64,000 nucleotides of DNA from Candidatus Peregrinibacteria bacterium CG10_big_fil_rev_8_21_14_0_10_55_24 (GCA_002772745.1 PFDV01000003.1:62001-126000); one strand, 5' to 3'. Shown: positions 24,338-33,448, counted from the first letter of the stretch. Program-made: numbers and translations. Notes: generated by a model not told the origin, from the letters alone.

Positions 24338-27300
24338 ATGGCACGCAAAGCCTTTACTGCCGTTGAGACCCTACTCGCGCTCGGCATTATTGCCGTGACG
24401 GCAGGTATCACTATTCCTCTGTACAACGACTACCAGATCCGAAACGATCTGGATCTTGCGACAGAGCAGCTCATCCAGGCGTTGCGTGCGGCGCAAATAC
24501 ACTCCCAATCTGGAACGCAGGATGCGCAGTGGGGCGTGTATACCCAAGAAGGAATCCTCTTCAAAGGGGACATGTACGCACTCAGAGATCCGGACGAAGA
24601 TCAGGTATTCCCCATTCCACCGTCTATTAATGTCTCTGGTCTTTCGGAGGTGGTCTACTCAAGGATCGATGGAGTTCCGAGCGAAACGGGGGAAATCATC
24701 CTTGAGGCCATTAATGGCGATAGACGTACCATCGTCATCGGAGACGATGGCCTCCTGCAAACAAGCGGGATTCAATCTCTCCCCGAAGGCTTCTTTGATG
24801 ACGGGGGTGACATGGGTGACGATGACGTCGACGGAGACGGTATCCCCGATGTCCAAGAGGGAGATGAGGATACCGATGGCGACGGCACCCCCGATTACCT
24901 GGATCCCGATAGCGACAATGACGGCATTCCCGATGAAGAAGAGGGCGGTGGTGATACCGATGGCGACGGTATCCCTGACTACCAAGATCCTCAGGAAAAC
25001 CCGACGGAGCCGTGCGAGGAGCGTTTTGTCGTAGATGAGAACGGTGCGATTCAAACCACCGGTTCTGTTGATCTTACGGTGAAGGCGCTGGGATCGGCAA
25101 TTACCTACGGAGAGAACGGGCCGAACATTCCCGTACGTGCCGATATAAGTTTGGATGGAGGAGCAACGTGGTCCGAACTTTTCCTTGGCAGAGATATCGA
25201 TGGCGGCGAAACGGAATTCATCGAAAATTTGCCCTCCGGAACGCAGGTGCTCCTGCGAGTGAACGGGCGACACGGGTGGCTCTTCAACAAGACCTATGCT
25301 TCCAACGATCAGTCCGGCCACATTCAGGTTTTGAGGAATGGTGATACGCCTCCTCAGTACCAGGCATACGGAAACCAGTCTTCCCTTGCGAGTTTTGTCC
25401 GCAACATTCTGGATGAACAAGGGCGCATCAGCATCGGTGCTTACGATGCCGTTTTGCTCGTGGAGCTTGGGACACTGGAAACATCGTCATCCGATTTCCA
25501 GGATGCCGTGATTCTGTTGCAGTTCACACAGAAGCCTCAGAGTTGTGCCCTGGCAACAGACCCGCGCTTTAAGGTACTTTTCGAACGCACAGAGAATGTG
25601 GGCAGTGGGGATGCAGCGCGATCTGTCTATGTGGGCGAATCAGCCATCCACTATGGCGAGGCACAGTGGATACCGCTCCAGGTGGCGGGCGTTGCAGCAA
25701 CCGATTCCGGTCTGGTGGAAAATGTACCCGGCCTTGCCGTGGATCGTCAGAGTGGAGTCGTCAAAGTGCTTCTCCATGGTTCACATGCCGGTCTTTCCAA
25801 GGAGATCGTCGATGCGCGTGTCGTCTTCGACAACGCCGTCATAACAAGTCTCGAGAATGCCACGGGGCAGGATGCCTGCGAATCTCCATTTGATGCAATA
25901 GTGAATGATGGCGCCGGTGGAGACGAAGCTACTCAAATAACGGGAGCTCGCGAAGTGTTATTCCAAACGCGGGTGACAATTGAGGACGACGCACTTCTCA
26001 TCCACTGGGCGCGTTCCGGTGCGAATCAAGATACCGATGGCGATGGAATCACCGATAACGAAGAAGGATATGGTGATACTGATGGCGACGGCCTTGCCGA
26101 TTATCTCGACACCGATAGCGACAATGACAATATCAGCGATAATGACGAAGGGGCTGACGATTCCGACGATGACGGCACTGCCGATTACAAGGATACCGAT
26201 AGTGACGATGACGGAATCCCCGATGGTCAGGATCTTGAGGACGAAACGGATGACCAAGTGCCAACCGAAGAAGAGAGTGATCCATGTGCGGCCGCTTTTT
26301 CCCTCAGCAACGGAAACATTGTTCTGCAAGAACTCGCGGATGTCACATTCAAAGTGCTGGGGTCATCCTCTCATTACGGGCGCCGTGGGCCGGAAATCCA
26401 AGTAAGCCTGCAGGCGAGCGTCAACGGTGGAGCCACCTGGCAATCACTCTTCAACAACCGCGACGTAGATGGCAACGAAACGCAAACACTTGCCGATGTG
26501 CCTTCGGGGAGTGAAATTCACGTCAAGGTAGAGGGGCGCTACGGCTGGCTCTTCCGTCGCCGAGTGCAGTCGGGCGGGGCATCAGAAAACTTGCGGATAC
26601 TGCGGCGTGGTGATCCGGTACCGGCAACAACCCCCTTCTCCAGCCCACTAACGCTCAAGAAATTCCTGCGTGACCAGGTGCGTTCGGGTCATGTTGTTGC
26701 AGACAAGCGCAGTGTGCTTCTCATTGCAGAACTCACAGACGTGGGTGTTGCCGCCGACTATCAGGATGCAGTGGTTCAGATTTATATTGAAAAGCCTCAG
26801 AGCGGAGGCATCTGTGGCGCTACGACTGACGATGGCGACGACGATGCCGGTACCGCTGATGACGGAGATACGGGAGAAACTGTTCCAGAAGAGGAAGTAG
26901 TTCCCACGGGATTGAAAATAACCATTTGTCATTTCCCTCCGGGCAATCGCCAGAATCCTGAAACGATCGAAATCGATGAGGCTGCCTGGCCAGCACATCA
27001 AGCCATTGGCGACCGTCGAGGTGCATGCGAGGATGACCAAGATGGAGATGGCGTTCCCAATGCCGACGACCTCTGTCTCAACACCGCAACGCCGGAATCT
27101 GTACCGGAAGAATTCATGCTCTTCGATCGCTATGCTCTTACGGAGGCAGGCACGATCTTCCGTCATGGTCCTCGCAAGAAGGTTGGTCAATACACTCTGG
27201 CACATACCAAGGGGTGCAGTTGTGAGCAGCTTATTGATGTAGCCGAGGGGATGCGCTTCTACTACTTCGATCAGTTCCCCCGTCTCCAACGGGCAATGCG

Positions 27301-27385
27301 CAACTTGTTCCCCTTCTTCACCATAGGAGCACGAAAATACGGGTGCAGCGAAGCTATTATTCGTATGGTGGAGCGAGAACTCTAA
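24338..27385 (+). CDS. Giant type IV pilin-like adhesin with calcium-binding TSP3 repeats
   Basis: The 1015-residue protein begins with a class III-like prepilin leader and helix (RKAFTAVETLLALGIIAV), with Ala instead of Gly before the cleavage site and the conserved Glu5. A thrombospondin type 3-like repeat block (DxDGDGIPD units) covers about residues 162-217 and a second about 563-634, with a third short unit near 899. Each block is followed by a beta-rich module of about 180 residues; the two modules are homologous (VDLTVKALGSAITYGENGPN versus ADVTFKVLGSSSHYGRRGP). Near the C-terminus is the surface-protein motif ITICHFPPGN with PAHQAIGD. It probably sits at the pilus tip and needs calcium. 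It follows pilC by 39 bases. Confidence 0.85.
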   Translation: MARKAFTAVETLLALGIIAVTAGITIPLYNDYQIRNDLDLATEQLIQALRAAQIHSQSGTQDAQWGVYTQEGILFKGDMYALRDPDEDQVFPIPPSINVSGLSEVVYSRIDGVPSETGEIILEAINGDRRTIVIGDDGLLQTSGIQSLPEGFFDDGGDMGDDDVDGDGIPDVQEGDEDTDGDGTPDYLDPDSDNDGIPDEEEGGGDTDGDGIPDYQDPQENPTEPCEERFVVDENGAIQTTGSVDLTVKALGSAITYGENGPNIPVRADISLDGGATWSELFLGRDIDGGETEFIENLPSGTQVLLRVNGRHGWLFNKTYASNDQSGHIQVLRNGDTPPQYQAYGNQSSLASFVRNILDEQGRISIGAYDAVLLVELGTLETSSSDFQDAVILLQFTQKPQSCALATDPRFKVLFERTENVGSGDAARSVYVGESAIHYGEAQWIPLQVAGVAATDSGLVENVPGLAVDRQSGVVKVLLHGSHAGLSKEIVDARVVFDNAVITSLENATGQDACESPFDAIVNDGAGGDEATQITGAREVLFQTRVTIEDDALLIHWARSGANQDTDGDGITDNEEGYGDTDGDGLADYLDTDSDNDNISDNDEGADDSDDDGTADYKDTDSDDDGIPDGQDLEDETDDQVPTEEESDPCAAAFSLSNGNIVLQELADVTFKVLGSSSHYGRRGPEIQVSLQASVNGGATWQSLFNNRDVDGNETQTLADVPSGSEIHVKVEGRYGWLFRRRVQSGGASENLRILRRGDPVPATTPFSSPLTLKKFLRDQVRSGHVVADKRSVLLIAELTDVGVAADYQDAVVQIYIEKPQSGGICGATTDDGDDDAGTADDGDTGETVPEEEVVPTGLKITICHFPPGNRQNPETIEIDEAAWPAHQAIGDRRGACEDDQDGDGVPNADDLCLNTATPESVPEEFMLFDRYALTEAGTIFRHGPRKKVGQYTLAHTKGCSCEQLIDVAEGMRFYYFDQFPRLQRAMRNLFPFFTIGARKYGCSEAIIRMVEREL

Positions 27386-27396
27386 AGAATACATTT

Positions 27397-27432
27397 AGCC
27401 GAAGGCACCTCCCAAAAGAGGTTCCTTCGGCT
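27397..27432 (+). terminator. Hairpin after the giant pilin gene
   Basis: AGCCGAAGG (27397-27405) pairs with CCTTCGGCT (27424-27432), extended by CACCTC and GAGGTT inside. The T run is only TT, so it is a weak or processing-type terminator. A separate -10-like TATGGC stands six bases before the next ATG. Confidence 0.5.
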
Positions 27433-27480
27433 TGAGCAAAGAATCCTGCTAGGATGGCTGGTGCCGTGTATGGCATAACG

Positions 27481-28926
27481 ATGCGTCATCACTCTTTCCG
27501 ATCGGGATTCCTCCTGCTCGATGCTCTCGTGGGGATTACGGTATTCGCATTCTTTGTCGGGATTGCAGGGTTTTCATTGCTCTTAAGTCAGCAGACAGCG
27601 ATTCGCAGCGGCGATCGCGTGCGCGCTTCCATGCTTTCGGAGCAGGCGATCGAAGCAGTCCGAAGCGTGCGTGATGCCGACTTTGGGAATCTTGCCGAGG
27701 GGCAGTATGGAGTGAGTATCGGTACGGATGGTACGTGGCAATTGACGGGAACGGGCTCGCTTTCTGAAGATGGCTTTGTCACGTCGGTACAACTTCAGGC
27801 GCTGGATGATGACCAATTCGAACTCACCGCCACAACAACCTGGACCTTTGATACCGCTCGGTTTGGCAGCGTCATACTCACGGCCCATCTGGCAAATTGG
27901 CGGAAGGAAAAGGAAATTGGCAACTGGGCGGCTCCTGTGCTTGACGGTGCATTTGTCGATACGAGCAACCCTCTCTTCAATGCGGTGACGATAATGGGAG
28001 AATACGCGTTTGTAACGAGTGAAATTTCCTCGGGCGGTGCGGGTTTGTATGTGCTCGACATTTCAAACCCCGCTCTCCCCATACGTGTGTCCGACGGTTT
28101 TTCCTTAGGAGTTTCCGGATACGAACTGATCGTATCGGGGAACGTACTTTTTGTTCTTACGGGAGACGACGCGAATGAAGTGCGTGCGTACAACATCTCT
28201 GATCCTAATCTCCTTTCCTCCGATCAGCTATTAGGCACGTATAATATTCCTGGCGTTGGCCGAGCGCGCTCACTGGCGCTCTTTGGCACTACGCTGTATG
28301 TGGGTGCGCAGGAAAGCACAACCGGGGCGGAGTTCTACGCGCTCGACGTCTCCGCGCCGGCACAGATCTCTCTCATGGGATTTTTGGATATCGAAGGAGG
28401 AGTACTGGATGTCGCTCTCTACGAAGGATATGCCTACCTCGGCAGTACGCAGGATGTGGGGGAACTGGTCGTTATTGATGTCTTTGATCCGCAGGACATG
28501 GTGGTTATGGAGTGCGGGGGATGCAACCTCACCGATGTTCCCGATGGTCAGGCCGTAGGCGCATTCAATGGCATTGTCCTCCTCGGGCGGTCCATCGGGG
28601 ACTTTATCCAAGAGCTCGTGCTCTTCTCCATTGCCGAAGGCCCTGCTCCGGCGCCGCCTCCGCAGCCTAAGTACTACGGTGTTGATGCCAATGTGAATGG
28701 TCTTGCCTGGGAACCAACGGGAACCTATGCCTTCCTTGCCACGGATGATGGCGATCAGGAACTGCAGGTGATTGATATCAATCGTTTCCAAACCGATCAG
28801 TTTCCACGCGTTGCCTCGGTGGATACCACGACGGGGAATGGTCGTTCGGTCACGTATGATGCGTTCCGGGACAGAGTGTTCCTCACAACGAACGGTGCAG
28901 TACTCCTCTATGCTCCAGGTCCATGA
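27481..28926 (+). CDS. Pilin-like protein fused to a beta-propeller (LVIVD-like repeats)
   Basis: The 481-residue protein starts with a prepilin-like end (RSGFLLLDALVGITVFAFFV), with Gly before Phe and Asp instead of Glu at position 5. After a short pseudopilin region (to about residue 150) it has repeated strands of the LVIVD propeller type: YVLDISNPALPIRV, YALDVSAPAQISLM and VVIDVFDPQDMVVM. Such propellers often mediate binding in surface proteins. I chose the ATG at 27481 over the frame start at 27454 because the prepilin leader begins there. It overlaps the next gene by four bases. Confidence 0.8.
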   Translation: MRHHSFRSGFLLLDALVGITVFAFFVGIAGFSLLLSQQTAIRSGDRVRASMLSEQAIEAVRSVRDADFGNLAEGQYGVSIGTDGTWQLTGTGSLSEDGFVTSVQLQALDDDQFELTATTTWTFDTARFGSVILTAHLANWRKEKEIGNWAAPVLDGAFVDTSNPLFNAVTIMGEYAFVTSEISSGGAGLYVLDISNPALPIRVSDGFSLGVSGYELIVSGNVLFVLTGDDANEVRAYNISDPNLLSSDQLLGTYNIPGVGRARSLALFGTTLYVGAQESTTGAEFYALDVSAPAQISLMGFLDIEGGVLDVALYEGYAYLGSTQDVGELVVIDVFDPQDMVVMECGGCNLTDVPDGQAVGAFNGIVLLGRSIGDFIQELVLFSIAEGPAPAPPPQPKYYGVDANVNGLAWEPTGTYAFLATDDGDQELQVIDINRFQTDQFPRVASVDTTTGNGRSVTYDAFRDRVFLTTNGAVLLYAPGP

Positions 28927-29345
28927 AGCGCACGCAGTTCCGCAACGGCTACACCTTTCTCCTCAGTGTGCTCTTCGTGGGGGCCATCGCCATGACGGTG
29001 ACGGGGACCATGGTCCTCCTGGGATGGCTTACCATGCGCACAAGCGCGACCATAGAAAGCTCCACTCAGGCATTTGAACTGGCAATGACATGTGCAGAAC
29101 GGGGACTCCTCTCGCTCTTCGAAGACGGCGGGTACGGCGGGTACGAAGAGTTTTCCATCGGAGAAGGGGTATGCGATATTCTTCCTGTCGGCGGGGCAGG
29201 GAATGAAAACCGCACTCTTTGCGTGGAAGGAACGAAGGGTGGAGTGACACGGCGTCTCGAAATCGTCGTACAGAGAGTGCTCCCGTCCATCCGCATTCTC
29301 TCCTGGCAGGAAGTCGACATGTTCACCTTCTGTACGTACAACTGA
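28923..29345 (+). CDS. PilX-like minor pilin
   Basis: The 140-residue protein has a prepilin-like start (RNGYTFLLSVLFVGAIAMTV), one hydrophobic helix and then the small soluble domain of a minor pilin (TCAERGLLSLFEDGGYGG, VCDILPVGGAG). The Glu5 of major pilins is replaced by Leu, which is common in PilX/GspK-type proteins. It overlaps its neighbours by 4 bases upstream and 1 base downstream, so the three genes are coupled. Confidence 0.75.
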   Translation: MKRTQFRNGYTFLLSVLFVGAIAMTVTGTMVLLGWLTMRTSATIESSTQAFELAMTCAERGLLSLFEDGGYGGYEEFSIGEGVCDILPVGGAGNENRTLCVEGTKGGVTRRLEIVVQRVLPSIRILSWQEVDMFTFCTYN

Positions 29346-29980
29346 TGCGCAATCTCCTCCTACGCCATCGGCCAGGTGTGACCTTTGTAGAACTTCTGCT
29401 CTTTCTTGGCGTCTTTGCAATGTGCTGTGGCGTACTCATTACCGTTCTGGTGTTTTCTCAGGAGCAACGCGTACGCCAACAAACCATCACTGCTGTGGAG
29501 CAAGAAGGTGTGCAACTGCTCCAGATGCTTGCGCGGCGCGTGCGCAATGCCGAAAATATTCTGGACCCACCAGCAGGATCTTCCGGTTCCCTCATTGCCA
29601 TGCAAATGGGGCATGAAGATCTCAACCCCACCATCCTTGCGCAAGGAAGCGGCACAGTTGTAGTTGTTGAGGGAGATACACTACGGTCCATTAGCCCTTC
29701 AGGTCTCCAAATTATAGATCTGCGATTTGCAAATACCTCTGTAGATGCAGAGCGGCAGAGCGCACGCATCTCCTTCGTTGCCCAGCGCACCATACCGCTC
29801 CCCGGGTTCCCTCTCTACCGGCAGCCATTTGCTCTTTCCATTGCGCTCTTTCCGGATAACGATTGGTCAGGTGATGATTGTGCCTGTGTAACGCCCCAAT
29901 GCATTGGAGGAGTGTATCAATGGCAAGTTTGCATCCTTGAAGCCTGTCAGGATGCAACAACGACACTTGTGTGCGAATAA
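29345..29980 (+). CDS. GspJ/PilW-like minor pilin
   Basis: The 211-residue protein has the leader RPGVTFVELLLFLGVFAM with Gly at -1 and Glu5, a hydrophobic helix, and a soluble domain with four cysteines at the C-terminus (CACVTPQCIGG, ACQDATTTLVC). Size and end resemble GspJ/PilW-type minor pilins. It is the last gene of the four-gene tip block. The ATG shares one base with the TGA of the preceding gene. Confidence 0.75.
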   Translation: MRNLLLRHRPGVTFVELLLFLGVFAMCCGVLITVLVFSQEQRVRQQTITAVEQEGVQLLQMLARRVRNAENILDPPAGSSGSLIAMQMGHEDLNPTILAQGSGTVVVVEGDTLRSISPSGLQIIDLRFANTSVDAERQSARISFVAQRTIPLPGFPLYRQPFALSIALFPDNDWSGDDCACVTPQCIGGVYQWQVCILEACQDATTTLVCE

Positions 29981-30085
29981 GATTTTGATGGAGAAGAAGG
30001 ATGAATGCCGAATTCTCGAGAATAAGTGATTACATCCTCGTCGAAGTATTCAGTCAACGAAAAGATGCACTCAGTATAGGCAATT

Positions 30086-30094
30086 TGTTACAAT
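30086..30094 (+). promoter_or_regulatory. Extended -10 promoter of the major pilin genes
   Basis: TG-T-TACAAT is an extended -10 (TGnTAnnnT) with no clear -35. The predicted start at 30101 gives a 56-base leader to the pilin ATG at 30157. The same arrangement (TG-T-TATAAT) precedes the histidine kinase gene. Confidence 0.55.
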
Positions 30095-30156
30095 GACCTG
30101 AAAGGAAGGCTTCGTAATCGAGACCTCCTTCTTACTCTCTTTCCACTCTCCTCCCC

Positions 30157-30621
30157 ATGAAAAAAGGTTTTACGCTCATTGAGCTTCTGCTCGTCATCGG
30201 AATTATCGCCATTCTTGCCTCCATCGTGATCGTGGCGATCAACCCGACCAAACAGCTGGGAGACGCCCGCGACGCGCAACGCCGCAGTGACGTCAACACC
30301 GTTCTCAATGCGGTGTACCAGTATGCGATTGATCACAACGGTAACCTCCCCTCGTGTATCGACACGGAGGAAAAGGGCGTATGTACCTCCGGTTCCGACT
30401 GTGCGGCATATGCCGCTGGTGATAGCGGTGGACCTGCAACGGGATGCAATCTCGACGTACTGACAGGTTCCTACCTCGTCAGCATTCCGGTAGACCCCCA
30501 GGGCACACCCGGTACGTCCGTGGAGTACACGGGGTACAACATTGCACGCACTGCTGCAGGCCGCGTGACTGTCACGGCGCCTGAAGCCGAACAAACTGCT
30601 ACGATTAGTGTCACACGCTAA
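30157..30621 (+). CDS. Type IV pilin (major pilin copy 1)
   Basis: The 154-residue protein has the canonical prepilin start MKKGFTLIELLLVIGIIAIL, cleaved between Gly and Phe by PilD, with Glu5. The conserved helix is followed by DARDAQRRSDVNTVLN and a soluble domain with paired cysteines (CIDTEEKGVC, DCAAYAAG and GCNLDVL). The family's C-terminal VSIPVDPQ and YNIARTAAG motifs are present. It is very similar at the DNA level to the next gene over the first 170 or so bases. Confidence 0.9.
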   Translation: MKKGFTLIELLLVIGIIAILASIVIVAINPTKQLGDARDAQRRSDVNTVLNAVYQYAIDHNGNLPSCIDTEEKGVCTSGSDCAAYAAGDSGGPATGCNLDVLTGSYLVSIPVDPQGTPGTSVEYTGYNIARTAAGRVTVTAPEAEQTATISVTR

Positions 30622-30655
30622 CGCCGTTTTTATTCCATTCCTCTTTCCCCTTCCC

Positions 30656-31096
30656 ATGAAAAAAGGTTTTACACTCATCGAGCTTCTGCTCGTCATCGGA
30701 ATTATCGCCATTCTTGCCTCCATCGTGATCGTGGCGATCAACCCGACCAAACAGCTGGGAGACGCCCGCGACGCGCAACGCCGCAGTGACGTCAACACCA
30801 TTCTCAACGCGGTGTACCAGTACTCCATTGATTTCGATGGAACACTACCCGGAGATATTCCTACAGGTACCGCAAAGCCGATTTGTCTCGGCACGGTCAC
30901 CGGTACGGATTGCACCACGACAGCTGTAGGCGTGGATCTCTCTGCTCTTCTCGGAGACTACGTTGTGAGTATTCCGGCCGATCCGCAGAACACGAGTGCG
31001 ACGGTCACGGGGTACACCATCGTGAAGGATGCCAACGGGCGCATTACGGTTGAGGCAACACCGGAACAGGCAGCCGACATCTCCGTTACCCGCTAA
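30656..31096 (+). CDS. Type IV pilin (major pilin copy 2)
   Basis: The 146-residue protein shares the leader, helix and DARDAQRRSDVNT region of copy 1 and then differs: SIDFDGTLPGDIPTGTAKPI, with fewer cysteines. The first 170 or so bases differ from copy 1 at only a few positions, while the soluble domains are much more divergent. This points to a recent duplication or gene conversion of the 5' part. The ATG at 30656 fits the leader; upstream in-frame codons are not pilin-like. A strong terminator follows at 31120-31144. Confidence 0.9.
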   Translation: MKKGFTLIELLLVIGIIAILASIVIVAINPTKQLGDARDAQRRSDVNTILNAVYQYSIDFDGTLPGDIPTGTAKPICLGTVTGTDCTTTAVGVDLSALLGDYVVSIPADPQNTSATVTGYTIVKDANGRITVEATPEQAADISVTR

Positions 31097-31119
31097 AACA
31101 CGGTTTCTCTTGGAATATT

Positions 31120-31144
31120 GGGCCCCGGAGTCCGGGGCCCTTTT
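31120..31144 (+). terminator. Intrinsic terminator after the pilin genes
   Basis: GGGCCCCGG and CCGGGGCCC form a 9-bp GC hairpin around AGT, followed by TTTT. It ends the two-pilin transcript and separates it from the histidine kinase promoter. Confidence 0.8.
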
Positions 31145-31165
31145 GTAGACTAAAATCAAATTATT

Positions 31166-31174
31166 TGTTATAAT
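31166..31174 (+). promoter_or_regulatory. Extended -10 promoter of the histidine kinase
   Basis: TG-T-TATAAT is a perfect extended -10, with a partial -35 (TAGACT at 31146-31151). The start is predicted at 31181, 15 bases before the ATG at 31196. Confidence 0.65.
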
Positions 31175-31195
31175 AGTAATAAAGATCCATACCGC

Positions 31196-33445
31196 ATGCC
31201 GGCGCAATTGCACCACCCCACTCCGCAGGTTTCTGTGCGCAGGTCCATCCTGACCAAGGCAGTCTGGCAACAGGTCATTTTTGCAACGTGCATTGTGTGC
31301 ACACTCTCTGTCATAGCGTTCCTAATTGCGCGTGCGGCTTTGGAGCAACGGGTGCTTGCTCAACTTTCTTCGATTGTTGCAGCGAAGGAAGACCTCATTG
31401 AGCAAGTATTCCGTGATGATCGCGAGCGGACTGCTCTCCTTGCTTCTCGTAGTGAGATGCAGCAAGTCCTTCTGGGGATTTCTTCTCAGGCAACGCTCCA
31501 GCATGTCCTTGTTCAGTTACATGAGGAGAACATTCCTGCGGAGGGTATAGCGGTTTGGAACCGTGCGGGTGTGCTTGCGGCTTCCGTGGGAGATCCCGGA
31601 GAAGTTCCGACGGTATTTGTACCGCGATCTACCGTCATTCCACAATTCACCTTGCGCGGATGGAACGGATACCTCGTGCTTTCTCCTATCCGATCTTCTG
31701 CCGGAGAATGGGTGGGGACTATCGGTGTTCGTTACGATGAGTCGCCTCTTCTCGCCGCACTGCGCTCGGTGTCTTCTTTAGGGGAAACAGGAGAAGTACT
31801 TTTGGGGAGAGAAGAAGACCACGTACTCGCTCTCTTCGTGCACCGGTCGCCGCTCGGGACAGTGTCGCCGCTCTTGGTTGGTACTGTCGAGGAACAGTAC
31901 GCATTTGGATCTCCTATTGCGCAGGCGCTCCACGGGGAGGAGGGCTTACGCAGGGCGGAGGATTATCAGGGGCACGACGTGTACGTGGCGTATCGATCAC
32001 TTTCCTCGGTCCCCTGGGGCTTGGCGGTCAAAGTGGATCGTGCCGAGGCCCTGCAGGGAACAGCGACGCTTGCATCATTCTTGGCCGCTGCAGGGGTATT
32101 TCTTGCGCTTGCCGCTTCAGTTATCGCTTACATCTTAGCGCAGAGGCTCACAGCTCCAGTTATTCATGTAAGCAAAAAAGTTTCGCAGCTGCGTCCAGGC
32201 CATTGGGGATTCCGCTCCACGGTGCGTACGGGCGACGAAGTGGAAGTGCTCGACCGGACAGCAGCGGATCTTGCCAGCCGGCTCAAGCGTACTTACGAGC
32301 ATCTGGAGGATGAGGTGGCGGCACGTACCGAAGAACTCCGGGAACAGTACGCAAAGGATCGAGCGATCTTGGACAGCGTCGAGCACGGGATTATCGCAGT
32401 GGATCGTCGTGGGTGTATCACAGACATCAATGAAGCTGCCATGCGTATGCTCAGTGATACACAGGAACACCTACGTGGCGCGCAAAACACGGACGTCTTG
32501 CAATTTCTGGGGAAGAAGAACAAAAAGAAGTATCAGGTGCATCCTATCCGTCAGGCGCTTCGCGCACGCAGGGCGTACCGGGCGGATACGCGCGATCATC
32601 TGAGTATTGTACGCAATGATGGGACACTTCTGCCCATCAACATCGTGATTACCCCCCTTATCTCTGGGCGAAAGCTCTGGGGTGCGGTTGCGGTATTCCA
32701 AGATATGACAGAAGAGCGTCGCATCGACTACATAAAGTCAGAGTTCATCTCTCTGGCCTCACATCAGTTGCGTACGCCACTCTCCTCGTTGCAGTGGTAC
32801 TTGGAGCTTCTTACCAGTGAGAAGCACATCAATCTCACTTCGATTCAAAAGGAATCCTTGAGCGAAATGCAACGAGCAGTACAACGCATGGCGAACCTGG
32901 TGGAGACTCTCCTTCATGCGTCACGGTTAGAAGGCGGGGATATCACGCCGAAGATTCAACGTGTCAATGTTACGCAGTTCCTGCGCGATCTTGCCGAAGA
33001 ACTGCAATCCTTGGCGAAGGAGAGAAAACTCTCTTTCAGTGGAGAAATGCCTTCGCAGTCTCTTGCGCTCGACACGGATCCCATCCTGCTCCATGTGGTA
33101 TTCCAGAACATCTTCAGTAATGTGCTGAAGTATTCCAAGGAGGGTGGGAACGTTAATCTGCGGTGTTCTGTAAACAAACAAATGATCACCATCACAGTAC
33201 AAGATACGGGAATCGGGATTCCTAAAGAGGATCAGCCGCGTATTTTTGAGAGACTCTTCCGCGCCCGGAATGCCACAAAGGTTGATACCGATGGGAGCGG
33301 TTTGGGGCTCTACATATCCAGGATGATTCTGGAAACGCTTGGAGGAAAAATTTCCTTCGAGAGTGAGGAGGGCAGGGGTGCTCAATTCACCGTGGTCCTA
33401 CCGCGCCGTCCTCGTGGTACGCCCAAGAGCCCAAGGGGCTCTTGA
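31196..33445 (+). CDS. Membrane sensor histidine kinase (extracytoplasmic sensor, HAMP, PAS)
   Basis: The 749-residue protein has an N-terminal transmembrane helix and an extracellular sensor of about 240 residues (dCACHE-like). After a second transmembrane helix (AAAGVFLALAASVIAYILA) comes a HAMP linker and coiled coil, and a PAS domain (DRAILDSVEHGIIAVDRRGCITDINEAA). The kinase core has an H box ASHQLRTPLSS with the phosphorylated His near residue 523. N, G1 and G2 boxes follow (FSNVLKYSKEGG, DTGIGIPKED, GSGLGLYI). No response regulator is adjacent; the single-domain regulator at 20770-21168 is a candidate partner. A hairpin overlaps the stop codon. Confidence 0.9.
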   Translation: MPAQLHHPTPQVSVRRSILTKAVWQQVIFATCIVCTLSVIAFLIARAALEQRVLAQLSSIVAAKEDLIEQVFRDDRERTALLASRSEMQQVLLGISSQATLQHVLVQLHEENIPAEGIAVWNRAGVLAASVGDPGEVPTVFVPRSTVIPQFTLRGWNGYLVLSPIRSSAGEWVGTIGVRYDESPLLAALRSVSSLGETGEVLLGREEDHVLALFVHRSPLGTVSPLLVGTVEEQYAFGSPIAQALHGEEGLRRAEDYQGHDVYVAYRSLSSVPWGLAVKVDRAEALQGTATLASFLAAAGVFLALAASVIAYILAQRLTAPVIHVSKKVSQLRPGHWGFRSTVRTGDEVEVLDRTAADLASRLKRTYEHLEDEVAARTEELREQYAKDRAILDSVEHGIIAVDRRGCITDINEAAMRMLSDTQEHLRGAQNTDVLQFLGKKNKKKYQVHPIRQALRARRAYRADTRDHLSIVRNDGTLLPINIVITPLISGRKLWGAVAVFQDMTEERRIDYIKSEFISLASHQLRTPLSSLQWYLELLTSEKHINLTSIQKESLSEMQRAVQRMANLVETLLHASRLEGGDITPKIQRVNVTQFLRDLAEELQSLAKERKLSFSGEMPSQSLALDTDPILLHVVFQNIFSNVLKYSKEGGNVNLRCSVNKQMITITVQDTGIGIPKEDQPRIFERLFRARNATKVDTDGSGLGLYISRMILETLGGKISFESEEGRGAQFTVVLPRRPRGTPKSPRGS
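33425..33445. terminator. Hairpin shared by the ends of the kinase gene and rnpB
   Basis: CAAGAGCCC and GGGCTCTTG form a 9-bp hairpin around AAG, ending at the kinase stop codon. The convergent rnpB RNA ends four bases away. No T tract follows on either strand, so it may act as an RNA end-protecting stem rather than as a classical terminator. Confidence 0.45.
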
Positions 33446-33448
33446 GGG

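Noticed and set aside
24820-26240. TSP3-coding repeats as CRISPR or VNTR
   Set aside because: The repeats are irregular at DNA level and follow the DxDGDG protein pattern; spacers are absent.
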